DNA of 54,703 nucleotides from Pseudonocardia sp. CNS-004 (GTDB taxonomy: Bacteria > Actinomycetota > Actinomycetes > Mycobacteriales > Pseudonocardiaceae). The stretch is from assembly GCA_001942185.1 (NCBI GenBank), contig MKJV01000111.1, positions 1-54,703 of the forward strand, written 5' to 3'. Below the pieces are notes generated by a model, which had not been told where the DNA came from, made no database searches, and was given only the letters and a program-made list of their open reading frames with translations. This document shows positions 1 to 10,173 of the stretch, piece by piece. Within the stretch, counting starts at the first letter, position 1. Every line of letters begins with the position of its first letter. A program made the position numbers and the translations under genes.

Positions 1-1318
1 TGCTCGCCGCGGCCGCGCTGGCCCCGCGGCGGCCGCGCTGCGCCACGAGCGCGCCGAGATTCACCCGGCTGCGCCGCAGCCCCGCGGCGGCCGCGCAGCG
101 GCACCTGTTCTTCGCCCGCACCGCCGCCGCCCGCGCCGGCCGGCCCGACCGGGAGCACCCCGTCCGGACGGTCGGGGTGATCGGCGCCGGGACGATGGGC
201 GCAGGGATCGCCCGGGCGTTCGCCGGGGCAGGCGTCGACGTGGTGCTGGTCGACCGGGACTCCGCGGCCCTCGAACGGGCTCGCGACCAGGTCGGGCGGG
301 ACGGAGCCGAGTCCGTAGCCCGGCTGCGCACCGGGACGGGGCTCGACGCCCTCGCCGCCGCGGACCTGGTGGTGGAGGCGGTCGTCGAGGACCACGACGT
401 CAAGACGGCGGTGCTGGCCGAGGCGGCCGGCGTGGTGCGGTCCGGCGTGCCGCTGGCGACCAACACCTCCTACCTGGACGTCGACGCGCTCGGCGCCGCC
501 GTGGCCGACCGCGGGCGGGTGCTGGGCATGCACTTCCTCGCCCCTGCGCACCGCACCCCGGTGCTCGAGGTGGTGCGCGGTGCCGAGACCTCGGCGCACG
601 CACTGGACCACGTCCTGTCCGCGGCGCGACTGCTCGGGAAGCTGCCGGTGATCGTCGGGGTGTGCGACGGGTTCGCCGGCAACCGCGTGTTCTCCGCCTA
701 CCGCCGTCAGTGCGAACTGCTGGTGGAGGAGGGGGCGGGCCCCCGCGAGGTCGATGACGCGCTGCTCGCCGTCGGCGTCGCGATGGGACCGTTCGCCGTC
801 GCGGACATGTCCGGGCTGGACGTGGCCTGGCGGGCCCGGCGCCGCCGGGACGCCACCCGCGACCCGCGCGAGCGCTATCCGCAGGTCGCCGACCGGCTCG
901 TCGAGAACGGCCGACTCGGCCAGAAGACCGGTGGCGGCTGGTACGCCTACGCCGACGGCGACCGCATCCCGCTGGACGACCCCGAGGTCGCACGGATCAT
1001 CGCCGACGCCCGGGCGAGTGCGGGAACCACCCCGCGCCGGATCGGCCCCGACGAGATCGTCGACCGGGTGCTGACGGCGACCGCCAACGAGGCCGCGCTC
1101 GTGCTGGCCGAGGGGATCGCGCCCGGCCCGGGGACGTCGACCTGCTGCTCACCGGTGGTTACGGCTTCCCGGAGCGGCTGGGTGGACCGTGCCACTGGGC
1201 CGCGACCCGGCCCCCGGCGGAGCTGGCTGCGGCACAGCAGCGGCTCGCCGACGCCGTCGGACCGGTGTTCCGGTTCGGCGACCCTGCGCTGCTGCGCGCC
1301 ATCCATGAGGAGTGCTGA
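1..1318 (+). CDS. 3-hydroxyacyl-CoA dehydrogenase, FadB/FadJ-like, 5'-partial, one frameshift
   Basis: This oxidises 3-hydroxyacyl-CoA to 3-ketoacyl-CoA with NAD in fatty-acid or side-chain beta-oxidation. The reading frame is open to the window edge. A linker-like stretch with SPAAAAQRHLFFAR precedes the Rossmann motif VGVIGAGTMGAGIA, as in enzymes where a crotonase domain is fused ahead of the dehydrogenase, so the gene probably starts well outside the window. HFLAPAH and the GFAGNRV segment of the family follow, then the C-terminal helical domain with GRLGQKTGGGWYAY. Near 1130 the frame shifts: losing one C from GCCGCC explains it, and the other frame then gives GDVDLLLTGGYGFPERLGGP, typical of the family end. 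The stop TGA at 1316 overlaps the next start by one base. Assignment to the family is firm; the upstream fusion is inferred from the linker only. Confidence 0.85.
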
Positions 1319-3434
1319 TGAGCGACAACCCCGCACAGGAGCGGACCACCCCGACCACCCCGGGCCTGGCGGAACCTCTGCTCCGGCCCGCGAGCGTCGC
1401 GATCGTGGGCGCCTCTGACGACCCCCGCAAGACCACCGGCCGCCCGCAGCGCTTCCTGGCCGCCGCCGGTTACGTCGGCACCGCCTGGTTCGTGAACCCG
1501 CGCCGGGAGACGGTGCAGGGGGAGAAGGCCTACCCCAGCCTGTCCGCGCTCCCCGGGGTGCCGGACCACGTCTACGTCATGACCGGCGCCGACGCCGCCG
1601 TCGACACCGTGGCCGAGGCCGCCCGTCTCGGCGTACCCGTGGTGACCGTGCTGGCATCGGGCTTCGCCGAAGAGGGCGAGGAGGGCCGGGCCCGTGAGTA
1701 CCGGTTGCGCGCCGCTGCGGCACAGGGCCCGACCCGCGTCGTGGGCCCGTCCAGCCTCGGCGTGGTCAACCCCCGCAACGGCGTCATGCTGACCGGCAAC
1801 GCCGCCTTCGGCGAGCCCGACACCCCGACCGGCGGAATCTTCGTCGCCTCCCAGTCCGGCAGCGTGATCGGTGCACTGGTCAGCCGGGCCCGCGGGCGCG
1901 GCATCGGCTTCGCCGGTCTGGTCTCCACCGGCGGCGAGGCCGACCTCTCGCTCGGCGAGATCTGCTCGTCCACCCTTGCGACCCCGGTGTCACCTCCTAC
2001 GCGCTGTTCCTCGAGTCGCTGCGGCACGCCGACGACCTGGCCGGGTTCGCCGTCGCTGCGCACCGCGCGGGCAAGCCGGTCGCCGTCTACAAGCTGGGCC
2101 GCTCCGACGAGGCCGCCGCACTCACGCTCTCGCACACCGGCGCGCTGGCCGGCGAGGACAGGGAGGCCGAGGCGTTCTTCCGGGCCTGCGGCTTCGTCCG
2201 CCTCAACACCTTCGAAGGGCTCTGCGAGGCGCCCACCCTGCTGGAGCGGATTCCGGCCGACGGTCCGGCGGCCCCGCGGATCGGTGTCGTCACCACGACC
2301 GGCGGCGGCGCGGCGATCATGGTCGACCAGCTGGCGCTGCGCGGGCTGTCGGTCCGTGGCCCCAGCCACGACCTGGTCGAGCGGATGGCGTCCACAGGCG
2401 CACCGGTGCCGCACAGCCTGATCGCCGACCTCGGCCTGGCCGGCGCCCGGCACGACGTCGTCTCCGCGGCACTGGCCGAGCTGCAGGACAGCGGTGAGTT
2501 CGACCTCGTCGTGTTCGTGATCGGCTCCTCGGCGCGGCTGAACCCCGAGCTCGCGGTGCAGGCGCTGGCCGAACGCGGCAGGCATGCCGTCCCGGTCGTC
2601 GGGTTCGCACTGCCGGAGGCCCCGGACGCGGCCGCCCTGCTCGCCTCCTCCGGGGTGCCGGCGTTCCGCACACCGGAGTCCTGCGCCGACGCCGTGGCCG
2701 CCGCGTTCTCCCGCCGGTCGGCGACAGTCGTCCCGGAACGGGTCACCGGGCCGCCCGCAGGCGCGCCGGAGCTGCTCGACGAGCAGGCCTCCGCCGAGGT
2801 GCTGGCCGGGGTCGGCGTCCCGATGTTGCCCGCCGTCGTGATCAAGACCGCCTCGCTCGACGACGACGTCGCGCTGACGTTCGGTTTCCCGGTCGTGGTC
2901 AAAGCGCTGTCCGACCAGCTCGCGCACAAGACCGACGCCGGCGGCGTCGTTCTCGACGTGACGGACCAGGACGGATTGCGCCGGGCCGCCCGCAGGATCA
3001 TCGACGACGTCGCGACGAAGGCCGATGTGGTCGTCGACCGGGTGCTGGTGCAGCCGATGGCGAGTGCAGGGGTCGGCGAGGTGCTGATCGGTTATCGGCG
3101 AACTGTCGACGTCGGGCCGGTCGTCGTGCTGTCCACCGGCGGCGTCACCGCCGAGATCTACGACGACACGGCCGTGCGGCTCGCCCCGGTCGACCACGCC
3201 ACGGCGCGCGAGATGATCGCGGAGGTGCGCGGGTCGAAGGTTCTCGCCGGGTATCGCGGCGCACCGGCCGGTGACCTCGACGCGCTCGCCGACGCCATCG
3301 TCGCGCTGTCGCGGCTGACCGTCGAGCAGCCGTCGGTGATCGAGGCGGAGGCCAATCCGGTGTGCGTGCACACCTGCGGTGTCATCGCGCTGGACGCGCT
3401 CGTGCGGAGGGCGTCGCCGACCCGCCCTGCGTGA
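1318..3434 (+). CDS. ADP-forming acyl-CoA synthetase (acetate-CoA ligase family), one frameshift
   Basis: The protein joins an acid to CoA with ATP, forming ADP, through a phosphohistidine intermediate. After repair it is about 705 residues. The N-terminal CoA-binding domain starts with LLRPASVAIVGASDDP. The succinyl-CoA ligase-like middle holds the LTLSHTGALAG segment with the expected catalytic His. The C-terminal ATP-grasp half has FPVVVKALSDQLAHKTDAGGV and ends with EAEANPVCV. ATG 1318 follows GAGGAG at 1306-1311, and the stop of the dehydrogenase overlaps it as TGATG, so both genes form one transcript. The frame breaks near 1978, where GCCGAC or GCGGAC appears as GCGAC. Pairing with the dehydrogenase suggests activation and beta-oxidation of an acid; the substrate is unknown. 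Confidence 0.88.
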
Positions 3435-3442
3435 TGGTGTGG

Positions 3443-3478
3443 GGGTGCCGCCCGGTGGCGCGGCCCGCCTGGGCACCC
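3443..3478. terminator. possible bidirectional hairpin terminator
   Basis: GGGTGCC at 3443-3449 pairs with GGCACCC at 3472-3478 in the 50-bp gap between the convergent synthetase and GntR genes. There is no T-run, which is usual for actinobacteria. The call rests on position and pairing only. Confidence 0.35.
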
Positions 3479-3484
3479 ACGGCG

Positions 3485-4159
3485 TCAGGTCTCGGGAGCA
3501 CCGATGGCGCGCAGGTGCTCGATCGTGGCCTTCTTCCCCCGCTCGATGTGGTGGAGCATCGCCGAGCCCGCCGCGTCGGCCTCGCGCGTGAGCAGCGCCT
3601 CGGTGACCGCCGAGTGGTCGAGCACCGAGCGGTGGCGGCGGTGGATGAACCAGATCGCCTGGTACGGCACGCCCGTCCAGAGCCGGTCGATGAAGTCGTC
3701 GAGGAACCCGGAGTGGGCGGCCTCGTACACGGCCCGGTGCCACAGCGCGTTGAGGTCGACGACGACCCCCTGCTCGCCGTCCTCCTTCTCGGCGGCGGCC
3801 CGGAACTCCTCGTGCAGCCCGCGGATCTCCTCGAGCTCCCGCTCGGACGCCCGCTGCGCCGCGAGGCGGGTGGCCAGCGGCTCGAGCGTCTCGCGGAGCA
3901 GGTAGATCTCCTCGGCACGCGGGATCGAGTAGCGGGTGACGACGTGCCCGTGGTGGGGGCGGTACTCGACGAGACCGTGCGCCTGCAGCATCCGCAGCGC
4001 CTCGCGGATGGGCGTCAGGCTCATCTGCATCTCGTCCGAGAGGCTCTGCAGGGTCAGCTTCGCGCCACCGGGGAGCTGCCCCCGTTCGATCTGCCGCCGG
4101 ATCGCGGTGAACGCCTCTTCGGCCTTGGTCGTCGAACCGCGATCCCGCTTGCCCGGCAT
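3485..4159 (-). CDS. GntR family regulator, FadR/FCD type
   Basis: This 224-residue DNA-binding protein is probably the ligand-responsive regulator of the operon upstream of it on this strand. The winged helix is at about residues 12-78, with LTLQSLSDEMQMSLTPIREALRMLQ. An all-helical FCD domain with a conserved Asp and His (DLNALWHRAVYEAAH) covers about residues 90-215; in this family these bind metal or carboxylate ligands. It is the last gene of the minus-strand run that starts with the CoA-transferase, 27 bp after the hydroxyacid dehydrogenase. FCD regulators commonly respond to carboxylic acids and often repress the operon that contains them. The ligand here cannot be read from sequence. 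Confidence 0.88.
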   Translation of the reverse strand: MPGKRDRGSTTKAEEAFTAIRRQIERGQLPGGAKLTLQSLSDEMQMSLTPIREALRMLQAHGLVEYRPHHGHVVTRYSIPRAEEIYLLRETLEPLATRLAAQRASERELEEIRGLHEEFRAAAEKEDGEQGVVVDLNALWHRAVYEAAHSGFLDDFIDRLWTGVPYQAIWFIHRRHRSVLDHSAVTEALLTREADAAGSAMLHHIERGKKATIEHLRAIGAPET

Positions 4160-4186
4160 CGAGCCCCTTCCTCGTCGGTCCCCGCG

Positions 4187-5155
4187 TCAGGTGGACGGTA
4201 CCGATATCGGTGTCGGCGCTTCCTTCCCGAGGAGCGTGGCGACGACGTTCTCCACCGCCAGCTCGGCCATGCGGGTGCGCGTCTCGACCGTGGCCGACCC
4301 GAGGTGCGGGGCCAGCACGACGTTGGGGAGCCCGCGCAGGCCGTCGTGCACCTCGGGTTCGTTCTCGTAGACGTCCAGTGCGGCGCCCGCGATCTCACCG
4401 CGGGCGAGGGCCGCGGCGAGCGCCGCCTCGTCGACGATCGGCCCGCGGGCCGTGTTGACCAGGTAGGCGCTGCCCTTCATCGACCGCAGCGCGGCGGCGT
4501 CGACGAGGTGGCGGGTCTGTGCCGTGAGCGGGCAGTGCAGCGACACGACGTCCGAGGTGGCCAGGAGCTCGTCGAGGGGGAGTGGGCGGGAGCCGCTCGC
4601 CTCGACGGGCCGCCGGGAGTGGTGCACCACGTCCATCCCGAACGCCGCTGCGCGCGCCGCGACGGCCCGGCCGATGTGGCCCATCCCGACGATGCCCAGC
4701 TGCTTGCCCTGCAGCCCGGAGCCGAGCATGAACGAGATGTCCCACGACCACGCCGCCCCGGAACGCACGAGCCGGTCGCCCTCGGACACCCGCCGGGTGA
4801 CGTCCAGGAGCAGTGCCATGGTGAGGTCGGCCGTGGCGTCGACCAGCACGCCGGGGGTGTTGGTCGCGATCACCCCGCGGGCGGTGATCGCGGGCACGTC
4901 GAGGTTGTCGTAGCCCACGGCCGTGTTCGCGACGATCCGCAGGTCCGGGCCCGCCGCGTCGAGGACGTCGTCGTCGATCGTGTCGTTGAGCATGCTGATG
5001 ATCGCGCTCGTGCCGTCGACGGCCCGGTTCAGCTCGGCGGCCGACAGCGGCCGGTCGTGCGGGGAGACCCACACCGACCCGACGGAGTGCAGCGGCTCGA
5101 GCGCGGCGGGCGGTAGCGCGCGGGTCACGACGATGCGCGGGGAGTCGGGGCTCAT
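4187..5155 (-). CDS. D-2-hydroxyacid dehydrogenase (glyoxylate/hydroxypyruvate reductase type)
   Basis: It reversibly reduces a 2-keto acid with NAD(P)H in the cytosol. The 322-residue length is normal for the family. The nucleotide-binding fold carries GIVGMGHIGRAVA. The catalytic set is complete: Arg in VNTARGPIVDE, Glu in YENEP and His in LAPHLGSAT. ATG 5155 overlaps the stop of the lyase gene by 4 bp (ATGA), so translation is probably coupled. Placed after a CitE-like lyase, it could remove glyoxylate or another keto acid released by that enzyme; this is inference. Glyoxylate reductase is the closest named activity, but this family's substrate range is broad. Confidence 0.88.
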   Translation of the reverse strand: MSPDSPRIVVTRALPPAALEPLHSVGSVWVSPHDRPLSAAELNRAVDGTSAIISMLNDTIDDDVLDAAGPDLRIVANTAVGYDNLDVPAITARGVIATNTPGVLVDATADLTMALLLDVTRRVSEGDRLVRSGAAWSWDISFMLGSGLQGKQLGIVGMGHIGRAVAARAAAFGMDVVHHSRRPVEASGSRPLPLDELLATSDVVSLHCPLTAQTRHLVDAAALRSMKGSAYLVNTARGPIVDEAALAAALARGEIAGAALDVYENEPEVHDGLRGLPNVVLAPHLGSATVETRTRMAELAVENVVATLLGKEAPTPISVPST

Positions 5156-6084
5156 GCGGGGGGCGTCCTCGGGCTCTGCTCGTGGCCGTGCTGCGGGTCG
5201 TCCTCGGCGAGGAGGGCCCGGGCACGGTGGGCGATCGGGTAGTCGACGAACGTACCGTCGTCGAGGCGGATGGAGGAGACACCGGCCGCTTCCGCCGCGC
5301 GGAAGGCCTCGTCGACGCGCCGCGCCCACCGCAGCTCCTCGGCGGTCGGGGCGAACGCCGCGGCGACGACGGGGATCTGCCGGGGGTGGAGCACCTGCTT
5401 GCCCCCGAACCCCAGGCGCCTCGCCTTCGCCGCGGACCGTGCGAGGCCCTCGGCGTCGTCGAGGTCGAGGTGGGGCCCGTCGATCGGCTGCGGCTTGCCG
5501 GCGGCCGCCGCGGCCAGCACCAGCTGGCATCGCGCGACGAACAGCTCCTCGCCGTCGGCGGTCGGGGTGACCCCGAGCTCCCGGGAGAGGTCGGCCGGGC
5601 CGAAGGCGAGGGTGTGCACGCGCTCGTCGGCGGCGGCGATGTCGCGCGCCTCCGCGATCCCGGCCGCGGTCTCGACCAGCGGGATGATCCCCGTGCCGCC
5701 CGGGTCCAGGCCCGCGCGGTGTTCGGCCTTCCCGAGGAGGGCGGCCGCCGCGCGGACGGCGTCCGGGCTGGAGCTCATCGGGACGATCACCAGGTGGACG
5801 CGGCCGAGCACCGGCTCGAGCGCGTCGACGTCCGCCTCGGCGAGGCCGGTGTCGACGGCGTTGATCCGCACCGTGACGACTGGCCCGCCCGGTGGCAGGG
5901 CCCCGAGCGCCTCGGCGACCGAGCGGCGGGCCGCGTCCTTGCGCGACGCGGCGACCGCGTCCTCGAGGTCGATCGCGATCCCGTCGGCGCCCGCCGCGGC
6001 GGCCTTGGGGATGCGGTCCGGGCGGTCGCCGGGCACGAACAGCAGGGTGCGCAACCGCAGCGGTGCGGGATTCGTCGGTGCCAT
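5152..6084 (-). CDS. HpcH/HpaI aldolase, citrate-lyase beta-like (CitE family)
   Basis: The TIM-barrel enzyme cleaves or forms C-C bonds of hydroxyacyl-CoA thioesters, as malyl-CoA, citramalyl-CoA and similar lyases do. The 310-residue sequence starts LRTLLFVPGDRPDRIPKA. It has the Mg-binding segment DGIAIDLEDAV, an arginine in VTVRINA, the glutamate of IIPLVETAAGI and the aspartate of LAFGPADLSRELG, then the CoA-side segment GFGGKQVLHPRQIPVV. It begins 2 bp after the aldehyde dehydrogenase stop on this strand and overlaps the reductase start. No acyl-carrier or citrate-lyase alpha partner is nearby, so it is probably a stand-alone acyl-CoA lyase. The exact thioester is not determinable. Confidence 0.86.
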   Translation of the reverse strand: MAPTNPAPLRLRTLLFVPGDRPDRIPKAAAAGADGIAIDLEDAVAASRKDAARRSVAEALGALPPGGPVVTVRINAVDTGLAEADVDALEPVLGRVHLVIVPMSSSPDAVRAAAALLGKAEHRAGLDPGGTGIIPLVETAAGIAEARDIAAADERVHTLAFGPADLSRELGVTPTADGEELFVARCQLVLAAAAAGKPQPIDGPHLDLDDAEGLARSAAKARRLGFGGKQVLHPRQIPVVAAAFAPTAEELRWARRVDEAFRAAEAAGVSSIRLDDGTFVDYPIAHRARALLAEDDPQHGHEQSPRTPPA

Positions 6085-6086
6085 CG

Positions 6087-7636
6087 TCAGCCCGCGTACC
6101 AGTTCGGGAGCTCGTCCTGCAGGTCCACCCACACCGACTTGACCCGGGTGTAGTGCTCCATGACCTGCATCCCGCCCTCGCGGCCGTAGCCGGACTGCTT
6201 GTAGCCGCCGAACGGCACGAGGTGGTTGATCGTCCGGGTGGTGTTGACCCAGATCAGTCCGGCCTCGATGCCGGCGGCGACCCGGTGCGCCCTCGCGACG
6301 TCGTGGGTCCAGACCGACCCGGCGAGGCCGTACTCGGTGTCGTTGGCCTTCGCCAGTGCGTCGGCCTCGTCGGTGAACGTCATCACCCCGGTCACCGGCC
6401 CGAAGATCTCCTCGCGGACCATCCGCATCGAGTTGTCGACGCCGTCCAGGATCGTCGGGGTGAAGTAGTAGCCGTCGGCGAGTGCCGGCTCGGTGGGCCG
6501 GGAGCCGCCGCACACGAGCGTCGCCCCCTCCTGCGTGCCGCTCTCCACGTACCCGGCGATCTTGTCGCGGTGCTGCGCGGAGATCTGGGCGCCCATCTGG
6601 GTGGTCTCGGCGAGGGGGTCCCCGACTCGGATGCGCCGGGCGAGCGCGGCGAACCGGTCGAGGAACTCGTCGTGCACGGAGTCCTGCACGAGGATCCGGG
6701 ACGCCGCCTGGCAGGTCTGGCCCGCCGCCGAGAAGATGCCGTACGCGGTGCGGTGCACGGCCGCGTCGAGGTCGCGTCGGCGAAGACGAGCGTCGGGGAC
6801 TTACCTCCCAGCTCGAACGTGACGAGCTTGAGGTCGGCCGCGGCCGTGGCCGCGATCTGCCTGCCCACCTCGGTCGACCCGGTGAAGGCGATCTTGTCGA
6901 CCTGCGGGTGGGCCACGAGCGCGGCTCCCGCCGACTCGCCGAACCCGGTCACCACGTTGAACACCCCGTCGGGCAGGCCGACCTCGGCGATCAGGTGCGC
7001 GAAGGCGATCGAGGACACCGAGGTCTCCTCGGCGGGCTTGAGCACGATCGTGTTGCCGCCCGCGAGCGCCGGGCTGAGCTTCCAGGCCAGCATGAGCAGC
7101 GGGGAGTTCCACGGCACGATCGCGCCCACCACCCCGACGGGTTCGCGGCGGGTGTAGCTGAACGCCGACGCGGCCTGCGGGTGCGTCTCGCCCAGCACGG
7201 TCTGGCAGACGCCCGCGAAGTACTCGAAGTACCGCACGATCGCGTCGATCTCGGCGCGGACCTCTCGCAGCGGCTTGCCGTTGTCGCGGGACTCGATCAC
7301 GGCCAGCTCCTCGCGGTGCCGGTCGACGACCGCGGCGATGCGGATCAGGAACCGGGCCCGGTCGGCGGCGCTGACCCGCGACCATTCGCCGGTCAGCGCG
7401 CGGCGGGCCGCGGAGACCGCGCGGTCGACGTCCGCGGCCGACGAGCGGGGGAGCGTGGCCCAGACCCCGCCGTTGCGCGGCTCGTACGAGTCGAACACGG
7501 CCCCGTCCGCCGCGCCGGTCCACTGCCCGCCGACGAGCATCGGCAGGGCGAAGGGGTCCCCGGCGCCGGACCGCGCGGTCGAGGCGAGGGCGGCGACGAG
7601 GTCGGTACCGGTCTCGATCCGGTCCTGGACGGTCAT
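6087..7636 (-). CDS. NAD(P)-dependent aldehyde dehydrogenase, one frameshift
   Basis: It oxidises an aldehyde to the acid. The repaired length of about 516 residues is typical. It carries the catalytic Asn in VPWNSPLLML, the cofactor loop FTGSTEVGRQI, the general-base Glu in FELGGKSPTLVF and the nucleophile Cys near residue 309 in GQTCQA, followed by EEIFGPV and the C-terminal FGGYKQSGYGRE. The frame breaks near 6775 between VFADA and DLDAAVHRTAYGIF; GCCGAC or GCGGAC reduced to GCGAC explains it. A clear AGGAGG lies upstream of ATG 7636. It follows the zinc alcohol dehydrogenase by 22 bp, which suggests consecutive alcohol to aldehyde to acid oxidation. Confidence 0.9.
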
Positions 7637-7658
7637 CGAGGAGAACCTCCTGTGGGTG

Positions 7659-8778
7659 TCATGAGGTGGCGGCGGGCAGCAGAACGGGCTTGATCTCCTG
7701 GAACGCCTGCATGCGCGAGATCACGTCGTTGACCTGCGCGAGCGGGTACTGCCCGCTGATGAGCCGGTCGAAGGGCAGCCGGCCGGCGTAGCGCTCCAGC
7801 ACCGTGAGGGCCTTGTGGTAGTGCGAGATGTCGCCGGAGAACGAGCCGATCACGGTGAGGTTCTTCTTCGTGATCGTGCCGGGGGCGATCGGGGTGGTGC
7901 CGGATCCGAGCTGGCCCACCACGAGGTAGCGGCCTCCGAGACCGGCCATCTCGACCCCCTCGGCGAAGGCGGCCGGGTGGCCGGAGAACTCCGCCACGAG
8001 GTCGGCCCCCATCCCGTCGGTCGCCTCGCGGACGCGCGCGAGCCGGTCGGCGGGATCGGGCGTGTCCTCGAGCGAGATCACCTCGTCGGCGCCGAACTCC
8101 GTGGCGAGCCGCAGCGCGCGGCGGGCGCGCCGACCGTCACCACCCGCCCCGCGCCCGCCTGGGCGAAGAGCCCGGTGGCGAGGATCCCGAGGGGGCCCGC
8201 CCCCTGCACGACCACGGTGTGTTCCGGGCCGACCCGGCCGGCCTGCTCCACGGCGTTGACCACGGAGCGCAGCGCGCAGCTGGCCATGCTGGCCAGCGCG
8301 TCCGGGATCGCGTCGGGCACGCGGACGCGGCCCGATCCCGGCAGCACGTAGGAGTGGCGGGCGAACCCGCCCATCAGGTACGGCCACTCCTGCATCGAGA
8401 CGTGGCCGTACGCGGTGCGCTTGAGGCACATCGCGGGCCGCTTGCGGGTGCACATCTCGCACCGCCCGCAGAACGAGTGCGTCCAGATCACGCGGTCGCC
8501 GATCCGCAGGTCCTGGCCGACGGAGTCGACGTCGCGCCCTCGCCGATCGCGACGATCCGCCCGACCATCTCGTGCCCGAGGATCAGCGGCAGCCGGATGT
8601 CGAGGGCCAGTGAGCCCTCCCAGCAGTGCACGTCCGTGCCGCACAACGAGCACGCCACGACCTCGACGAGCAGGCCGCCCGCCTCGACCGTGGGCGGCAC
8701 CGGCACCTCCTCGATGCCGATCGGCTCGCCGAACGCGCGGACGACCGCCGCGAGTGTGTGGTCGGGAATGGTCGTCAT
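7659..8778 (-). CDS. zinc-dependent alcohol dehydrogenase (MDR family), two frameshifts
   Basis: It oxidises an alcohol, or reduces an aldehyde or ketone, with NAD(P). The repaired protein is about 373 residues. Catalytic-zinc residues are in CSLCGTDVH and GHEMVGRI. The four-Cys structural-zinc lobe is CGRCEMCTRKRPAMC. The Rossmann motif is VVQGAGPLGILATGLFAQAG. The frame is lost near 8537 (EGA then DVDSVGQ) and near 8127 (APAAR then LRLATEFGADEV), each explained by one missing G or C. AAGGAG precedes ATG 8778. The operon order transporter, alcohol dehydrogenase, aldehyde dehydrogenase supports oxidation of an imported alcohol as the physiological direction. Confidence 0.88.
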
Positions 8779-8792
8779 CTGCTGGATCTCCT

Positions 8793-10121
8793 TCACAACG
8801 CGGTGGGCGCGCCGGCCGCGGGTGCCGGCGTCGTCGTGCGGGTGCGGACCTGGCCCCACAGGGTGATGACCAGGACCGTCACCAGGCACAGCCCGATGAT
8901 GTAGAGCGCGACGGGCCACGGTTCGCCGCCCGAACGCAGCATCAGCGCGGCGGCGATGAGCGGGGTGAACCCGCCGATGAGCGCCGCGCCGAGCTGGTAG
9001 CCGAGCGAGGCGCCGCTGTAGCGCACCCGCGCGTCGAACAGCTCGGAGAAGTACTGCGTCTGGGCGCCGTACATCGAGGCGTGGCCGACCGCGAGCCCGA
9101 CGACCAGCGCGACCCACAGCGCACCGGAGGAACCGGTGCCGGCCAGCCAGAAGAACGGGAAGGCGAACACGGCCATGAACGCGGCGCCGAAGACGTACAC
9201 CGGCCTGCGGCCGACGCGGTCGGCGAGCACGCCGAACAGGCCGACGGTGCCGATCGAGACGAGGCTCGCGACGAGCACGCCGTTCAGCGCGACGCTCTGG
9301 CCGGGCCCGGAGTCCTTGCTCGCGAGGGTCAGGGCGAACACCGTGATCAGGTAGAACGTGCCGGTCTCGGCCGCTTGGCGCCGAAGGTGACGAAGACGCC
9401 GCGTCCGCTCGTGCGCAGGGCCTCGACGATCGGGACCTTGACCGGTTCCCGGGCCTCGGCGGCCGCGCGGGTGAACTCCGGTGACTCCGTGATCGACCGG
9501 CGCAGGTACAGCCCGACGACCACGAGCACGAAGCCGAGCAGGAACGGGATGCGCCAGCCCCAGGAACGGAACTGGTCCTCCGGCAGGAGCAGGAACGCGC
9601 CGAGCACGAGGTTCGACACGACGATCCCCGCGTAGACGCCCATCTGCGGCCAGGTGCCGTAGAAGGCGCGGCGGCCCTCGGGGGCGTGCTCGACGGTCAT
9701 GATCGCCGCCCCACCCCACTCCCCGCCGTGGGCGAGGCCCTGCAGGAGGCGCAGCGTGACGAGCAGGACAGGAGCGGCCATGCCGATGGTCTCGTAGGTG
9801 GGCAGCAGGCCGATCCCGACGGTCGTGGCACCCATCAGCGCCAGTGTCGCGATCAGCACCGACTTGCGCCCGACGGCGGTCCCCGAAGTGGCCTGCCGAT
9901 CACCCCGCCGAGCGGGCGGCGACGAAGCCGACGCCGAAGGTCGCCAGTGCGAGCAGGGTGCCGACCGCCGGGTCCGTGCTGTGGAAGAACAGCGACCCGA
10001 AGATCGTGGCCGAGAGCGCTCCGTAGAGGTAGAAGTCGTAGTACTCGAGCATCGTGCCGATGCCGCTGGCGAGGGCGACGCGGCGGACGTGCCGCGCCTC
10101 CGGTGGGGTGGTCGTCGACAT
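8793..10121 (-). CDS. MHS-family MFS transporter (metabolite:H+ symporter), several indels
   Basis: This is a 12-helix cytoplasmic-membrane symporter for organic acids or related metabolites. It starts with ASGIGTMLEYYDFYLYG, the hallmark of the MHS family (ShiA, ProP, KgtP), and continues with LLQGLAHGGEWGGAA, SWGWRIPFL and the second-half motif GVLADRVGRRPVY. Its net length divides by three and gives about 442 residues, but the frame is disturbed around 9885-9920, where the expected RPLGG..GHFGDR.GRK loop can be rebuilt only with three small indels. It breaks again near 9376 (TFGAK to AAETGTFYL). AAGGAAGAGG precedes the start. It sits between the CoA-transferase and the alcohol dehydrogenase and probably imports the operon's substrate. 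Confidence 0.85.
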
Positions 10122-10173
10122 CCGGGGTTGTCCTCTTCCTTGAGATGCGATGCCGTGCGGTCAGCTGGTGCGG

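Noticed and set aside
1572..3743. A 723-codon open frame on the minus strand opposite the acyl-CoA synthetase
   Set aside because: It is a mirror of GC-rich coding on the plus strand, Arg/Gly/His-rich without motifs. Several similar long antisense frames (3362-5116, 24870-26636, 28304-30577) were rejected for the same reason.
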